Source: JAFAGX01 sp963759875 (GTDB lineage: Bacteria; Acidobacteriota; Terriglobia; Terriglobales; Acidobacteriaceae). Taken from it: 64,000 nucleotides of DNA. The stretch is taken from positions 124,001 to 188,000 of the forward strand of contig CAVXBB010000004.1 in the NCBI GenBank assembly GCA_963759875.1, written 5' to 3'. The notes under the pieces are model-generated. The model made no database searches. It saw only the letters and a program-made list of their open reading frames with translations, and was not told where the DNA came from. A program made the position numbers and the translations under genes. Of this stretch, positions 46,061 to 55,009 are shown piece after piece. Every line of letters begins with the position of its first letter. Position 1 is the stretch's first letter.

Positions 46061-47431
46061 TTAGGGGACCGTACCGCCCAGGGTTCTCGTCAGATCGTCT
46101 CGGGTCAACAGGTAAGCCAGGCTGGCGTCAAGCAATCCGGCTCGGGCTTTCATCGCTTGCGCCCGCGATCCGTCCCGTTGCGATGCCAGCGTTATGCCTT
46201 GCTTGAACTGATCTTCGGCGAGGCGGGCGCTTTCCGTGCGCGCCGCGAGATATTCTCTTCTTACTTCCACCATGGCGCGGGTTACTTCTAGCCGGTTATA
46301 GATGATCTTGATGCGAGTTTCGACTTCGTCGGTGATGCGCCGCAGGTTTTCTTCCGCCTCCGAGACTTCGTTGCGGCGTTCTTTGATGAGCGCCTGGCGC
46401 TTGCCGGCATCGAAGATGTCGTAGGTCAGATGGATTCCGAAAGTGCCGAAGTTGCGATCCACGAAAGGCACTCCGTTTTGATAACTGTAGCGGGCGAACG
46501 CGGTCACGTCGGGTATGTATTCTGCCTTGGCGGCGCCGTGGGCGGCGCGGGCCTTGGCGAGTGTCTGCATCGCCTCTTTGATTTGCGGGTTGTTATCGAG
46601 AGCCGTTTTCACCGACTCCTCGCGGGAAGGCAGATCGAGCGCCACGTCGACATTGGGATCGAGGACAAGCTTGGTGTCAAGCGGCAGTCCGAGGGCATCG
46701 TTCAACTGGACCGTAAGGTCGGAAATCTCCATGTCGGTCGTGAGCAGCGTCTGTTTGGCTTCGAGTAAGTTAGCCTGGCTCTCCACCCGTGCCACCTCCA
46801 GCAGACTGCCGTTCTTGACCTGCTCGGTGTTCTCGTTGAGGTTCTCGCTTCCAGAGGTAATCTGTAACTCGGCCGCATCTCTCTGCAACTGGCTGGTAAG
46901 AACGCGATAGTAGAGCTCTTGCACCTGGAAAACTACATCGGTCGATGCTTTTCTTAGAGAAGCCTGGGAAATCCCCACGTCGGCGACGGCGATTTTGTTC
47001 GCCTCGTGAATCTTGATCAGTTGCGTGATGGGCTGGGCGAGCATGGTTCCGCTGGTTTCAAGCGTCTTGGTTCCCTGCGTAAGAAAAGTGTTCGAGGCAG
47101 GAATGGCCACACCTCCGGGAATCACACCGAAGGCGCCGGCAGGCACCTCGATCCGCTCCACATCGGTGATATGCAGAAGACTGGACTCGTTGGTGATGGT
47201 AGGGAAGTAGTTGGACTGGGCGATGCGACGTTTCTGCTGTTCTGCGGCGACTGCGAAGGACGCCGCTTTCAGCCCATGGTTTTGGCGTTTTGCGAGATCG
47301 ATTGCTTCCTGCAGCGTCAGCTTGCGTTCCTGACCCGCCGCCGTATATGCCAGGGCAACCGTGCAGACCGCCGCGGTCGTCCATCTGGCTATCCCGAAGA
47401 TTCGCTTCCTGACAAAAGATGCTGGGTTCAT
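46061..47431 (-). CDS. TolC-family outer membrane efflux protein
   Basis: 456 residues. Signal peptide about 1-33. Two outer-membrane efflux (OEP) repeats with long coiled coils (LTLQEAIDLAKRQNHGLKAA; VARVESQANLLEAKQTLL; RRNEVSEAEENLRRITDEVETRIKIIYNRLE; AARTESARLAEDQFKQGIT). It should form the trimeric exit channel. Its ATG overlaps the stop of the transporter gene by four bases (ATGA), so the two are translationally coupled. Confidence 0.93.
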   Translation of the reverse strand: MNPASFVRKRIFGIARWTTAAVCTVALAYTAAGQERKLTLQEAIDLAKRQNHGLKAASFAVAAEQQKRRIAQSNYFPTITNESSLLHITDVERIEVPAGAFGVIPGGVAIPASNTFLTQGTKTLETSGTMLAQPITQLIKIHEANKIAVADVGISQASLRKASTDVVFQVQELYYRVLTSQLQRDAAELQITSGSENLNENTEQVKNGSLLEVARVESQANLLEAKQTLLTTDMEISDLTVQLNDALGLPLDTKLVLDPNVDVALDLPSREESVKTALDNNPQIKEAMQTLAKARAAHGAAKAEYIPDVTAFARYSYQNGVPFVDRNFGTFGIHLTYDIFDAGKRQALIKERRNEVSEAEENLRRITDEVETRIKIIYNRLEVTRAMVEVRREYLAARTESARLAEDQFKQGITLASQRDGSRAQAMKARAGLLDASLAYLLTRDDLTRTLGGTVP

Positions 47432-49119
47432 GATTTCTGCTCCAGAGGTTCAGGCATTGGTGCGCGCAGTTGTTGCTGAATGGCGCTGAGGTCGCCATAA
47501 TCCAGCGGTGATTTGCGCAGTAACGCGGTCAAAAGAAGGCCCAGAACGCAAGACCATGCCACCAGAAGGAACCCGTCATTGAGGCTCAAGGCGTACGCCT
47601 GAAGACGCAGCCGGGCCGCGATCAGATCAGCAGCACGGGTGGCCGCCGCACCGGCCCCAGATGATTTGGCGTAAACGCCTGCCGTCAGGGCGTGAAGATT
47701 CCAGTCCGTAATCCAGTTTCCCTGGGTCACGTGCAGACCCAAAAGGTTCGAGTGCAGCTTTTCGCGCTGGGCGACAAAGTGACCCATGTAGATGGCCCCA
47801 GCCGTTCCACCAAATAAGCGAATCGTATGAAACATCGCGGAAAATGTCAGGATCCACTGAGGTTTCATCAACCCACCCGTGAAGACTCCCTGTAAGATGA
47901 TGCATCCCACCAGTCCTATGAGAGCAACCGCTTGTCCGATGCCGGTGAGCAGCTCCGTGCGATAGTAGTTCGCTGCCGCCCAGGCAGTGGTGTACTCAGA
48001 GTTCAAGTAGACGGCGAAGGCCGTGCACGTCAAGCCGGCCGCCAGCAACAGACGAGGGTCTAGTTTCTGGAGCATCAGGAGGCCGGCGGCGAGAGTCACC
48101 AGCAACAGGGGAGCAGCGCCCCAGATCACAGCTGGCCCGATCTGGTCGGCTTCGAAGCCGTGAATGGCCAGCGACTGCGGAATCAGGATGATGGTGTCGG
48201 TGAGAGTAAACCGAAACCAGAACAGCAGACTTCCCAGCAGAACAGTGTTCCACCGCCAGAGATAAGGGAGGGCCACCAGCGCGTTTGGACCACATAGTCG
48301 CCGTATGAGCGCGCACAGTGTGAAGAACGCGCCAGACCAAAACAAGGCGTTGAATACTCCGGAGCGCCACCAGTCGAGCCTCTCACCTTGCTGGAGGGCG
48401 GCAAACATCAAAGCCAATCCGGCGCTCAAATACAGGAAACCGGCGAAGCTGGGCGGCGCGGGACCGTCCTTCTTTCGGGGCGGGGCTGGCGGTACCCCGA
48501 AATAGATACAGATCATCATCACCGGCGCGATCATCGCCGAATTCCAGAACATCCAGTGCCAAGAAAGATGGTCGCGATACCAGCCGTAGAGTGAGGGCGC
48601 TATATTGACCGATCCGTCGATAGACGCTGCATAGAACGCCATCGTGATCGGCAGGAATCGCAGGGGGCTAGTGCGAAGTGCAGTAGTCAGGGTGAGCGGA
48701 TAAAAAGTGCCGGATGTGAGCCCGGCGACAATCAAGGCCGCAACCAGCAGATTGTAATTGTGTATGAGCGGCAGGAAGGCGCAGGTCACGGTAAATACTC
48801 CAGCCGCAAATAGAAGGACGCGGCGTGGCCCGAGCAAACCTCCGATGTAGACGCTAAAGGGTCCGATAAACATGATGGACGCGTTATAGGCGCTGTCGAG
48901 CCACGCGCCCTGGTCATAACTGATGCCGACGTGTCCCTTCAGATCCGCAAGCCCCATCGTGAGCATGCGACCGGTAAGCGTGACGAGACCGGCGCCGATG
49001 AGGACCCCGATAATCCCTAACACAGATTGGGTCGAGATTTCCGAGGGGATTGCCGTGGCCGTGGCTCGCGCAAACTCCATCGGAGTGAGTGGACGAGTTG
49101 TAATCGCGGTAGCAGCCAT
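47428..49119 (-). CDS. EmrB-like DHA2 drug:proton antiporter (MFS)
   Basis: 563 residues from ATG 49119 (GGAG upstream); the frame upstream to 49188 overlaps the adaptor gene and is not used. About 14 membrane helices. Signatures of the DHA2 family: LTGRMLTMGLADLKGHVGIS, YDQGAWLDSAYNASIMFIGPFSVYIGGLLGPRRVLLFAAG, and GLTSGTFYPLTLTTALR. It exports drugs or other hydrophobic compounds across the inner membrane using the proton gradient. It forms a tripartite pump with the adaptor (49130) and TolC-type channel (46061). Confidence 0.92.
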   Translation of the reverse strand: MAATAITTRPLTPMEFARATATAIPSEISTQSVLGIIGVLIGAGLVTLTGRMLTMGLADLKGHVGISYDQGAWLDSAYNASIMFIGPFSVYIGGLLGPRRVLLFAAGVFTVTCAFLPLIHNYNLLVAALIVAGLTSGTFYPLTLTTALRTSPLRFLPITMAFYAASIDGSVNIAPSLYGWYRDHLSWHWMFWNSAMIAPVMMICIYFGVPPAPPRKKDGPAPPSFAGFLYLSAGLALMFAALQQGERLDWWRSGVFNALFWSGAFFTLCALIRRLCGPNALVALPYLWRWNTVLLGSLLFWFRFTLTDTIILIPQSLAIHGFEADQIGPAVIWGAAPLLLVTLAAGLLMLQKLDPRLLLAAGLTCTAFAVYLNSEYTTAWAAANYYRTELLTGIGQAVALIGLVGCIILQGVFTGGLMKPQWILTFSAMFHTIRLFGGTAGAIYMGHFVAQREKLHSNLLGLHVTQGNWITDWNLHALTAGVYAKSSGAGAAATRAADLIAARLRLQAYALSLNDGFLLVAWSCVLGLLLTALLRKSPLDYGDLSAIQQQLRAPMPEPLEQKS

Positions 49120-49129
49120 GATGCTCCAG

Positions 49130-50347
49130 TTATTGCCTCGTGCGGACAGTGGCGATAACGGAAAGGCCCGGACGCAACGAAGTGGCAACGTTTGAATCGT
49201 CGAACGCGATCTTTACCGGGATTCTTTGCACGACTTTGGTGTAGTTGCCGGTGGCGTTATCGGGCGGCAGCAGCGCAAATTGCGAACCGCTGGCGGGCGC
49301 AATCTCGATAACCTTTCCGTAAAAGACTTTTCCGGGGTATTCGTCGATGCGAATCTCGGCCTTGTCGCCGACCTTTACGTTGGTGAGCTGCGTCTCGCGA
49401 TAATTTGCCTGCACCCACTTAGTCTTGTTGACGAACGGAATTACCTGGGTTCCCGGCGAGACCAGCTGTCCGGGTCGAACCTGCCTTTCGCCCACGGTAC
49501 CGTCAGCGGGCGCTTCAATCCTGGTATAGCCGAGGTCGACCTGCGCGACGGTAAGCGCGGCCTCTCGAGCGTGCAGGTCGGCGATGAGTTGGATTTCCTG
49601 GGAATTCAAAACGTCGAGCCCGCGGCGTTCGGCATCGACCGATGATTGATTGCTGGAGAGCGTTGCCTTAGCCTGCTCCAGCGAAGCTTGCCGGCTGACC
49701 AGTTGCGCGCGGGCACGCTCGTCATCGGCCACCACTTGTTCAACTTTCTGGCGCGTGGTGGAGTTGGTTTCCATGAGAGCCTCTTGCCGGCGGCGTTCGA
49801 GAAGAGTGCGGTCGAGATCGGCCTGCGCGGCCGTGATTCCCGCTTGCGCCGCGGAAATCTCGGCTTGCGCCTGCGACACACCCGCGAGCGCCCTGTCGAT
49901 TTTGGCTTGCTGCAGCTGTTTCTGGCGCCGGTTGTTTTCGATCGCAGCGTTGGCGGCTGCCACCGCCGCACTCGCCTGGGCTACCTGTGCCCGGTAGTCA
50001 TCGTCGTCGAGCTGAACCAGGAGGTCTCCCTGGTGTACGGCTTGGAAGTCGGAGACTTTTACATCGCGAACAATGCCGGCAACCTTGGTGCTCAGTGGCG
50101 TAAGGTCGCCTCGGACATAAGCATCGTCTGTGACTTGCTCGATCCGGCCCCCCTCCCAGGAATTCCAGTTCCGGGTGATCGTGAATATAATGGCCGCGCC
50201 CAGCAATACCACCAGGACTGGGATCACGATTCTCTGCCACTTCGGCCCGGTTTGCGCTGGAACGTGCTCAGGCTCAACGGGGCGGGGCGGAGCAAGCGTC
50301 GGCTTTATAGGTTCGGGTGTGGTGGTAGAAGCTGCCTCTGGAGCCAC
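49130..50347 (-). CDS. HlyD/EmrA-type periplasmic adaptor
   Basis: 405 residues from GTG 50347, preceded by AGGAGG. Cytoplasmic proline-rich N-terminus (1-36), one membrane helix (39-58), a barrel-sandwich half (TDDAYVRGDLTPLSTKVAGIV), a long coiled-coil hairpin (about 120-280), and the second half with DLGYTRIEAPADGTVGERQVRPGQLVSPGTQVIPFV. It links the inner-membrane pump to TolC. It is the first gene of the three-gene operon, 10 bases ahead of the pump. Confidence 0.94.
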   Translation of the reverse strand: MAPEAASTTTPEPIKPTLAPPRPVEPEHVPAQTGPKWQRIVIPVLVVLLGAAIIFTITRNWNSWEGGRIEQVTDDAYVRGDLTPLSTKVAGIVRDVKVSDFQAVHQGDLLVQLDDDDYRAQVAQASAAVAAANAAIENNRRQKQLQQAKIDRALAGVSQAQAEISAAQAGITAAQADLDRTLLERRRQEALMETNSTTRQKVEQVVADDERARAQLVSRQASLEQAKATLSSNQSSVDAERRGLDVLNSQEIQLIADLHAREAALTVAQVDLGYTRIEAPADGTVGERQVRPGQLVSPGTQVIPFVNKTKWVQANYRETQLTNVKVGDKAEIRIDEYPGKVFYGKVIEIAPASGSQFALLPPDNATGNYTKVVQRIPVKIAFDDSNVATSLRPGLSVIATVRTRQ

Positions 50348-50427
50348 TGGTTTTCCTCCTCATCAAAATGCGGCCAGGTACGGAAATCGTGGGCGCGCTA
50401 CGCAGCCCGGACTGTATCGGGTATATT

Positions 50428-50442
50428 GCATCCACGATGCCA
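50428..50442 (-). promoter_or_regulatory. Weaker sigma-54-like site upstream of the exporter operon
   Basis: On the minus strand TGGCATCGTGGATGCA: TGGC is complete, the -12 part is ATGC instead of TTGC, and GG to GC spacing is 12. The expected leader is about 70 bases before GTG 50347. Confidence 0.45.
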
Positions 50443-50721
50443 AGGTCAAATCGGAGAATCGAGGGAGTTTTCTCCAATCGGAATGTTCAGGCGCTGGTTG
50501 GCTTGAGGAAGGCTGTTTGGCTAGTGACAAAGATTCGTCACGCCAAACTGCGATGACGACTCTCTAAGCCGGCCATCCAGATTGAACACAGGTCACGGCA
50601 CGAGTTGCTTTGTGGCTGGCAGCGGCTATGTGCCAGAGCCGATTGTCTCCCCAAGCGGTGAAATCGATCACCAAGCAAAGGCTGCGTGGCGTCGTGCGGC
50701 ATTTGGCCGTTCGCTGCAGAG

Positions 50722-50736
50722 TGGCAGCTGCTTTGC
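50722..50736 (+). promoter_or_regulatory. Sigma-54 (-24/-12) promoter candidate
   Basis: TGGCAGCTGCTTTGCAC has TGGC and TTGCA with spacing 12. It lies about 175 bases (predicted start near 50748) upstream of the AI-2E transporter gene. Confidence 0.6.
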
Positions 50737-50924
50737 ACTTGCTTCGTGTCTGAGTTTAGAAATACTGCAGTGAATACTGCTCCGATGCCGACGATGAAAA
50801 GGAAATCGAGATTCAATGTGATTGTAAACACGCTCCTTGTGCGCTTGGTTAAGCGAGAGGGGGAGCGGGCTCCTGTTTCCAGCGAGCTACGACTCGTAGC
50901 TTTCTCACGTAAGGACGGCTGAAG

Positions 50925-52034
50925 ATGGCATTTCCCGAACAGCGCACCGCCGACACCCTGCTGACTATCTTGCTCTTCGCAGCGATAGGAGCCGCCATGT
51001 ACAGTGCCCGGCGCATTCTTCTCGTCTTTGTGTTCGCCATATTGTTCGCCTACCTGATTAATCCCGTGGTCAAGTTTCTGCAACGTCATTCTTTGTTTTT
51101 CAGGAATTTAAGAGGGCCAGCTGTGGTGGAGGTGTATGTCGCCTTCGTGCTTTTGATCGCCCTTCTCGGGTACCGGTTCGCGCCGAGCCTGTCTAGAAAT
51201 ACGGTCAAGATGGTCGACGAAATCCCGGTTTTGCTGGATGGCCTCTCCACTGGGGAAATCGCGACCGAGCTCGGCGACAAGTACGGATGGAGCGACCAAC
51301 AGGAATTTCGCCTGCAAGCGTTTCTGGCGCTCCACAAAGCCGACGTCCAAAGCCTGGTACAAGGCCTGGATCGTTATCTCTCCAATGCAGCGCAAGTGCT
51401 TGGGTGGCTGATTCTGATTCCGATCCTGGCGATCTTTTTCCTGCGCGACGGCGACCATATTGCGAACGTCCTGATCCAGATCTTCTTCAGGGCAGCCCGG
51501 CGCCAGGGCGTACGTGCGGTTGCAGACGAACTGCACGTTATGCTCACTCGGTGCATCAGGGCACAAGTAACCCTGTGCGGTCTTTCATTCGGGTTCTATC
51601 TGGTGGTCCTGCTCGTATTGGGATTTCCGCACGCCATCGCACTGGCGGTGTTGGGAGGATTGCTGGAGTTTGTTCCCGTGGTGGGTTGGATGAGCACAGC
51701 CGCCGCCATCGTCAGCGTCGGCGTGGTCAATCACGCGCACTGGATCTGGATGGCTGTCTTGTTAATCGTTTGGCGGCTCATTCAGGATTACGCCGCCACA
51801 CCGCGAATCATGGGACATAATCTGCAGATCCACCCGCTGGCAGCCATCTTTGCAGTGCTGGTCGGCGCCGAGATTGGTGGCATCATTGGCATTTTCCTGG
51901 CGGTGCCTGTCATGGCGTCGATGCGGGTGATCTGGCGCGTCTGCGCTGCTCCCGAGGAGGGAAGCCGGGGCAAGGAGCGCCTGACCATCTCGCCCGAGGC
52001 CGCATCCAGTTACGCCGAGACGGCGAGTTGCTAG
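50925..52034 (+). CDS. AI-2E family (PerM/YdiK-like) membrane transporter
   Basis: 369 residues. Seven or eight membrane helices in the family layout: two at the N-terminus (TILLFAAIGAAMYSARRILLVFVFAILFAYLINPVV), a soluble segment (about 85-155), then LGWLILIPILAIFFLRDGDHI, CGLSFGFYLVVLLVLGFPHAIALAVLGGLLEFVPVVGWM and HPLAAIFAVLVGAEIGGIIGIFLAVPVMA. Members export varied small molecules (TqsA) or act as sodium/proton antiporters; the substrate here is unknown. A sigma-54-type site lies upstream. Confidence 0.9.
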   Translation: MAFPEQRTADTLLTILLFAAIGAAMYSARRILLVFVFAILFAYLINPVVKFLQRHSLFFRNLRGPAVVEVYVAFVLLIALLGYRFAPSLSRNTVKMVDEIPVLLDGLSTGEIATELGDKYGWSDQQEFRLQAFLALHKADVQSLVQGLDRYLSNAAQVLGWLILIPILAIFFLRDGDHIANVLIQIFFRAARRQGVRAVADELHVMLTRCIRAQVTLCGLSFGFYLVVLLVLGFPHAIALAVLGGLLEFVPVVGWMSTAAAIVSVGVVNHAHWIWMAVLLIVWRLIQDYAATPRIMGHNLQIHPLAAIFAVLVGAEIGGIIGIFLAVPVMASMRVIWRVCAAPEEGSRGKERLTISPEAASSYAETASC

Positions 52035-52198
52035 AGCGGTTTTCACGAAGGTGTATCGAGCGTACCCTCCAGCGGATAAAGCCGGAACGCGTTGCAACTC
52101 TGGACCGCACGGCTGAAGCCTTGCCCTAGCCGTTCGCGCTTCCGCCCAAATCTACAGCAAATCGAGAACTGCTCCTAAGGTGCAGCGAGGGAGGGATT

Positions 52199-52882
52199 TC
52201 AGGCTTTCATTTGTTCGTGCAGCCACAGCTCAGCCATGCTTAGATCACGAAAGGGTTGGACCACGCATGTATCCTCGACGAGAACCTGGAGCATGCGAAT
52301 GATGCCATAGGCCACGTCTGTGGATACCACAACCGCGGTTCTGCCCAGACGGCGGCTGCGGGACAGAGAGCGCAGCAGATCCACAATTTCCTGAACGTCT
52401 GCCGACGAAAGCCTCACGACCGCGTGACGGGCATCGATCAGTTCGCAGTAGGGCAGGGCCTCGTCGCGCTGCTCGCGCTGCAGGTGAGAGCGAAGTTCGG
52501 CTAAGGTAACCGTTCCTTCGGCGATTGTAGTTACCTTCTGGTGCTCCGCGTCTACCGTGTGAGTGAGGACTGACGGGTGTGGGTGCAGAGCCCTCACAGA
52601 AACCAGGGTTTTCCCCTTCTTCAAGGCCTGAATCAGCCAGCGGTTCGCCATCCCGGTGGCGACGAGTTCCGCTCCTTGTTCCAGCATTTTCGCGAGCAAA
52701 CTGTCGGCGGAGTCGTCGATCAGCGTCACCTCGTTGAGGTCGACCACGGCGCTCCGGTTGCCTAGTTGCTGGCGAAGCTCTTCCCAGACTCTCTGCAACT
52801 CGTTGATCCACGGACCTACCAGTCTTCCGTGCAACACGACCTTTTGCTGGGTAAGGGTGTCGATGATCGATATTTTTAGCAT
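52199..52882 (-). CDS. STAS-like protein with unknown C-terminal domain
   Basis: 227 residues from ATG 52882. Residues 1-95 resemble a STAS/MlaB fold (VVLHGRLVGPWINELQRVWEEL, RSAVVDLNEVTLIDDSADSLLAKMLEQGAEL). Residues 130-227 are a separate alpha/beta region (LPYCELIDARHAVVRLSSADVQEIVDLLRSL, TAVVVSTDVAYGIIRMLQVLVED) of unknown family. STAS domains act in anti-anti-sigma switching or lipid transport. ATG 52882 is preferred because a sigma-54-like site ends about 22 bases upstream; an in-frame GTG at 52942 has no ribosome-binding site. Confidence 0.7.
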   Translation of the reverse strand: MLKISIIDTLTQQKVVLHGRLVGPWINELQRVWEELRQQLGNRSAVVDLNEVTLIDDSADSLLAKMLEQGAELVATGMANRWLIQALKKGKTLVSVRALHPHPSVLTHTVDAEHQKVTTIAEGTVTLAELRSHLQREQRDEALPYCELIDARHAVVRLSSADVQEIVDLLRSLSRSRRLGRTAVVVSTDVAYGIIRMLQVLVEDTCVVQPFRDLSMAELWLHEQMKA

Positions 52883-53234
52883 GTTGGCCGAAAAATCGTT
52901 GCTGTGGAGTAGGAGCAACTTTCGGCCCAAAGACACAACCACGCAGAAAGAGGGTTGTAGGTGTCTGACTGCAAAGAGCTCAGCCCCCGGCCGTATTCAT
53001 ATTGGGCGAGAGAAGCCGACTTGACAGCGTCAAAGAACCGGCTTGGCAAGTGCCAAACCAAGTGGAGAGCTTGCTTGGGTCGGGACGGTTGCGCAAAGGA
53101 TCCGTTCCCGACCCGCTCACGTTCTTGTCGAAATGGGTGAGGGAATCAACGATAAAGAGAGTCTCGAAGCCGACGAATAGACGTTGATTGTCCTTTGGGA
53201 TAGGATTAGTCCGCCTTCCCGAGGAGGTCCCCCC
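52883..53234. other. Divergent intergenic region
   Basis: Separates the STAS-like gene and the HdeD gene. It holds the minus-strand sigma-54-like site and a short inverted repeat TTGGCAAGTGCCAA near 53043. No gene seen. Confidence 0.4.
52915..52929 (-). promoter_or_regulatory. Sigma-54-like site upstream of the STAS-like gene
   Basis: On the minus strand TGGGCCGAAAGTTGCT: TTGCT is complete, the -24 part is TGGG instead of TGGC, and spacing is 12. The predicted start near 52904 leaves about 22 bases before ATG 52882. Confidence 0.45.
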
Positions 53235-53792
53235 ATGGCATCGAACACTCCAGTCGACATCGTACGGCAGGCTTCAACGTTGTCCATCTTGTGGGGCATT
53301 CTGCTGATCATCTTTGGCATGGTGGCGATCGGTTCGCCATTTCTTGCCGCGGTCGCGGTCAACGTGGTGATCGCCTGGCTCATTGTGCTGGCTGGCGTGG
53401 TCCACGTGATGCTCGCCTTTCGCGCGCATGGAGCGGGCAGCGTGATCTGGAAGCTTTTGGTTGGGCTCGCGTATCTGTGTTTCGGTGCATACCTGATCCT
53501 GCATCCGGTGCTGGCGGTGGCATCGCTCACGTTAGTGCTGGCGTCGCTGTTTCTGATTGAAGGCATCCTGGACATTATTTTGTTTTTCAAAATGCGCTCA
53601 TTAGGAGGATCAAGCTGGGTGCTGGTAGACGGGATCATTACCCTGCTGCTGGGGCTGATGATCTATCTGCAATGGCCGTCGAGTTCGGCCTGGGCGATCG
53701 GCATCCTGGTGGGTGTGAGCATGATCATCAGCGGGGTTACGCGGGTGATGCTGTCATTGGCGGTGCGCAAGGCGACGGCCGCGGTGGCCTAG
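53235..53792 (+). CDS. HdeD-family membrane protein
   Basis: 185 residues from ATG 53235, with GAGGAGG upstream. Six membrane helices in the HdeD arrangement (LSILWGILLIIFGMVAIGSPF, VNVVIAWLIVLAGVVHVML, LLVGLAYLCFGAYLILHPVLAV, LTLVLASLFLIEGILDIILFF, WVLVDGIITLLLGLMIYLQWP, WAIGILVGVSMIISGVTRVML). HdeD contributes to acid resistance at high cell density in Escherichia coli; here an envelope-stress role is likely. Confidence 0.93.
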   Translation: MASNTPVDIVRQASTLSILWGILLIIFGMVAIGSPFLAAVAVNVVIAWLIVLAGVVHVMLAFRAHGAGSVIWKLLVGLAYLCFGAYLILHPVLAVASLTLVLASLFLIEGILDIILFFKMRSLGGSSWVLVDGIITLLLGLMIYLQWPSSSAWAIGILVGVSMIISGVTRVMLSLAVRKATAAVA

Positions 53793-53923
53793 CTTGCACG
53801 GTGCGAACTATACTAGATTGTTCGATTGACAACTGCCTCCGCGAGGCGCGGAAAGCTGTTCGACGCTCCTGCAAACGCGCCCGATGAAGCCGGTTTCTGG
53901 CCGGACCAATGGAGGAATCCGAA

Positions 53924-53980
53924 ATGGTAAGCACGATCCCGTCCGGGGATGCATCTCCTACACGCATCCTCGTCGTTAAA
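53924..53980 (+). pseudogene. Rhomboid-gene 5' remnant
   Basis: ATG 53924 begins MVSTIPSGDASPTRILV, which parallels the start of the intact rhomboid gene at 55010 (MGGLIPLGDASRRPTRIPIV). The bases also align (GGGGATGCATC in both). After about 55 bases similarity stops. It appears to be the leftover 5' end of a second rhomboid gene. Confidence 0.5.
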
Positions 53981-54119
53981 TCCAAAGAAGAACCAGCAAG
54001 CGAGCAATCCGTCCAGAAGATTCCGGGGGCTGCGCTTGCCGCAATTTTATCGTCTACCCGGGCGAGAGATTGCACGGGCAGGCCATTCACACGCAGTCTG
54101 CAACCAAAGGAGATGACCC

Positions 54120-54818
54120 ATGGATCGCATGCTGGTGGTGGTCTTTGACAATGAAATCAAAGCGTACGAAGGGAAAAGGGCGCTGATGCAACTGGACGCT
54201 GAAGGCAGCATCAGCGTGTATGCCTATGCCGTGCTTGCGAAGCACGCGGATGGCAGCGCAACCGTGAAGCAAGGCGATGACCCCGGACCGCTCGGCACTC
54301 TGGTTGGCACCGCACTCGGAAGCCTGATTGGCTTGTTGGGTGGGCCGGTAGGGTTGGCAATCGGCGCCGTGACAGGTGAGGCTGTCGGCGTGGCCGCCGA
54401 TCTGCACAATGCTCGAATTGGCGAGGATTTCATCGAAGACGTCAACAAAGTATTGTTGCCGAACAAAGTGGCTGTGGTCGCCGAAATAGACGAAGACTGG
54501 ACCATGCCGGTGGACACCCGTATGGGGCCGATCGGAGGGGTCGTATTCCGGCGCGCTCTTGCGGAGGTAAAACAGGATATCCACGAAGAGCACGTCAACG
54601 CCATGAAGGCCGACCTCGCCCAGATGAAGGCCGAGCATGCCAAGGCTAACGCCGACCGGAAAGCGAAGCTTCAGGAAAAAATGAATAAACTCGATACCAA
54701 AATCCAAGCGCAGTTGCAAAAAGCCAAAGAAAGACGCGAACTTGGGGAGCGTCAGGCGCAAGCCAAGGTCCGGATTTTCAAGGCACGAGCGGCAGAGCTA
54801 AAGGCCAAGGCGTCATAG
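54120..54818 (+). CDS. DUF1269-domain protein with C-terminal coiled coil
   Basis: 232 residues, AAAGGAG before ATG 54120. Residues 1-130 match DUF1269 (MLVVVFDNEIKAYEGKRALMQLD, SVYAYAVLAKHADGSATVKQGDDPGPLGTLVGTALGSLIGLLGGPVGLAIGAVTGE, DFIEDVNKVLLPNKVAVVAEIDEDW), with a glycine-rich hairpin. Residues 155-232 are a long lysine/alanine/glutamate coiled coil. The family is membrane-associated and stress-linked, with no established activity. A stem-loop follows the stop. Confidence 0.9.
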   Translation: MDRMLVVVFDNEIKAYEGKRALMQLDAEGSISVYAYAVLAKHADGSATVKQGDDPGPLGTLVGTALGSLIGLLGGPVGLAIGAVTGEAVGVAADLHNARIGEDFIEDVNKVLLPNKVAVVAEIDEDWTMPVDTRMGPIGGVVFRRALAEVKQDIHEEHVNAMKADLAQMKAEHAKANADRKAKLQEKMNKLDTKIQAQLQKAKERRELGERQAQAKVRIFKARAAELKAKAS

Positions 54819-54855
54819 GACGCGACGCGCCGCGGCCCGACTTGGCACAAACGAA

Positions 54856-54878
54856 AGGGAGGCCGGCCAGGCCTCCCT
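54856..54878 (+). terminator. Stem-loop terminator after the DUF1269 gene
   Basis: Stem AGGGAGGCC / GGCCTCCCT (9 bp) with a 5-base loop, followed by CTCTT. Strong stem, poor T tract. Confidence 0.75.
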
Positions 54879-55009
54879 CTTGATCGTTGATGCACGTTAA
54901 AAGCGCACTGGAAAACAATCAATAAGTCCTGAGCCGCTACGGCGGAGCTAAAGGGACGACGAACGATGGATGAGGGTGGCTGGATTCTGGACGAACGGAG
55001 GAACACCGA

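Larger units (their letters stand above)
50348..50924. other. Divergent intergenic region between exporter operon and AI-2E transporter
   Basis: No convincing gene. It carries a minus-strand sigma-54-like site (50428-50442) toward the exporter and a plus-strand one (50722-50736) toward the transporter. A minus-strand hydrophobic stretch near 50760-50830 has no start or ribosome-binding site. Confidence 0.4.

Noticed and set aside
50538..51089. Minus-strand 183-codon frame at 50538-51089
   Set aside because: It overlaps the AI-2E transporter start antisense, has no ribosome-binding site and shows no family motif.
54846..54860. TTGGCACA sequence upstream of the rhomboid gene as a possible -24 element
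   Set aside because: No GC at the required 12-base distance, and it overlaps the terminator of the preceding gene.
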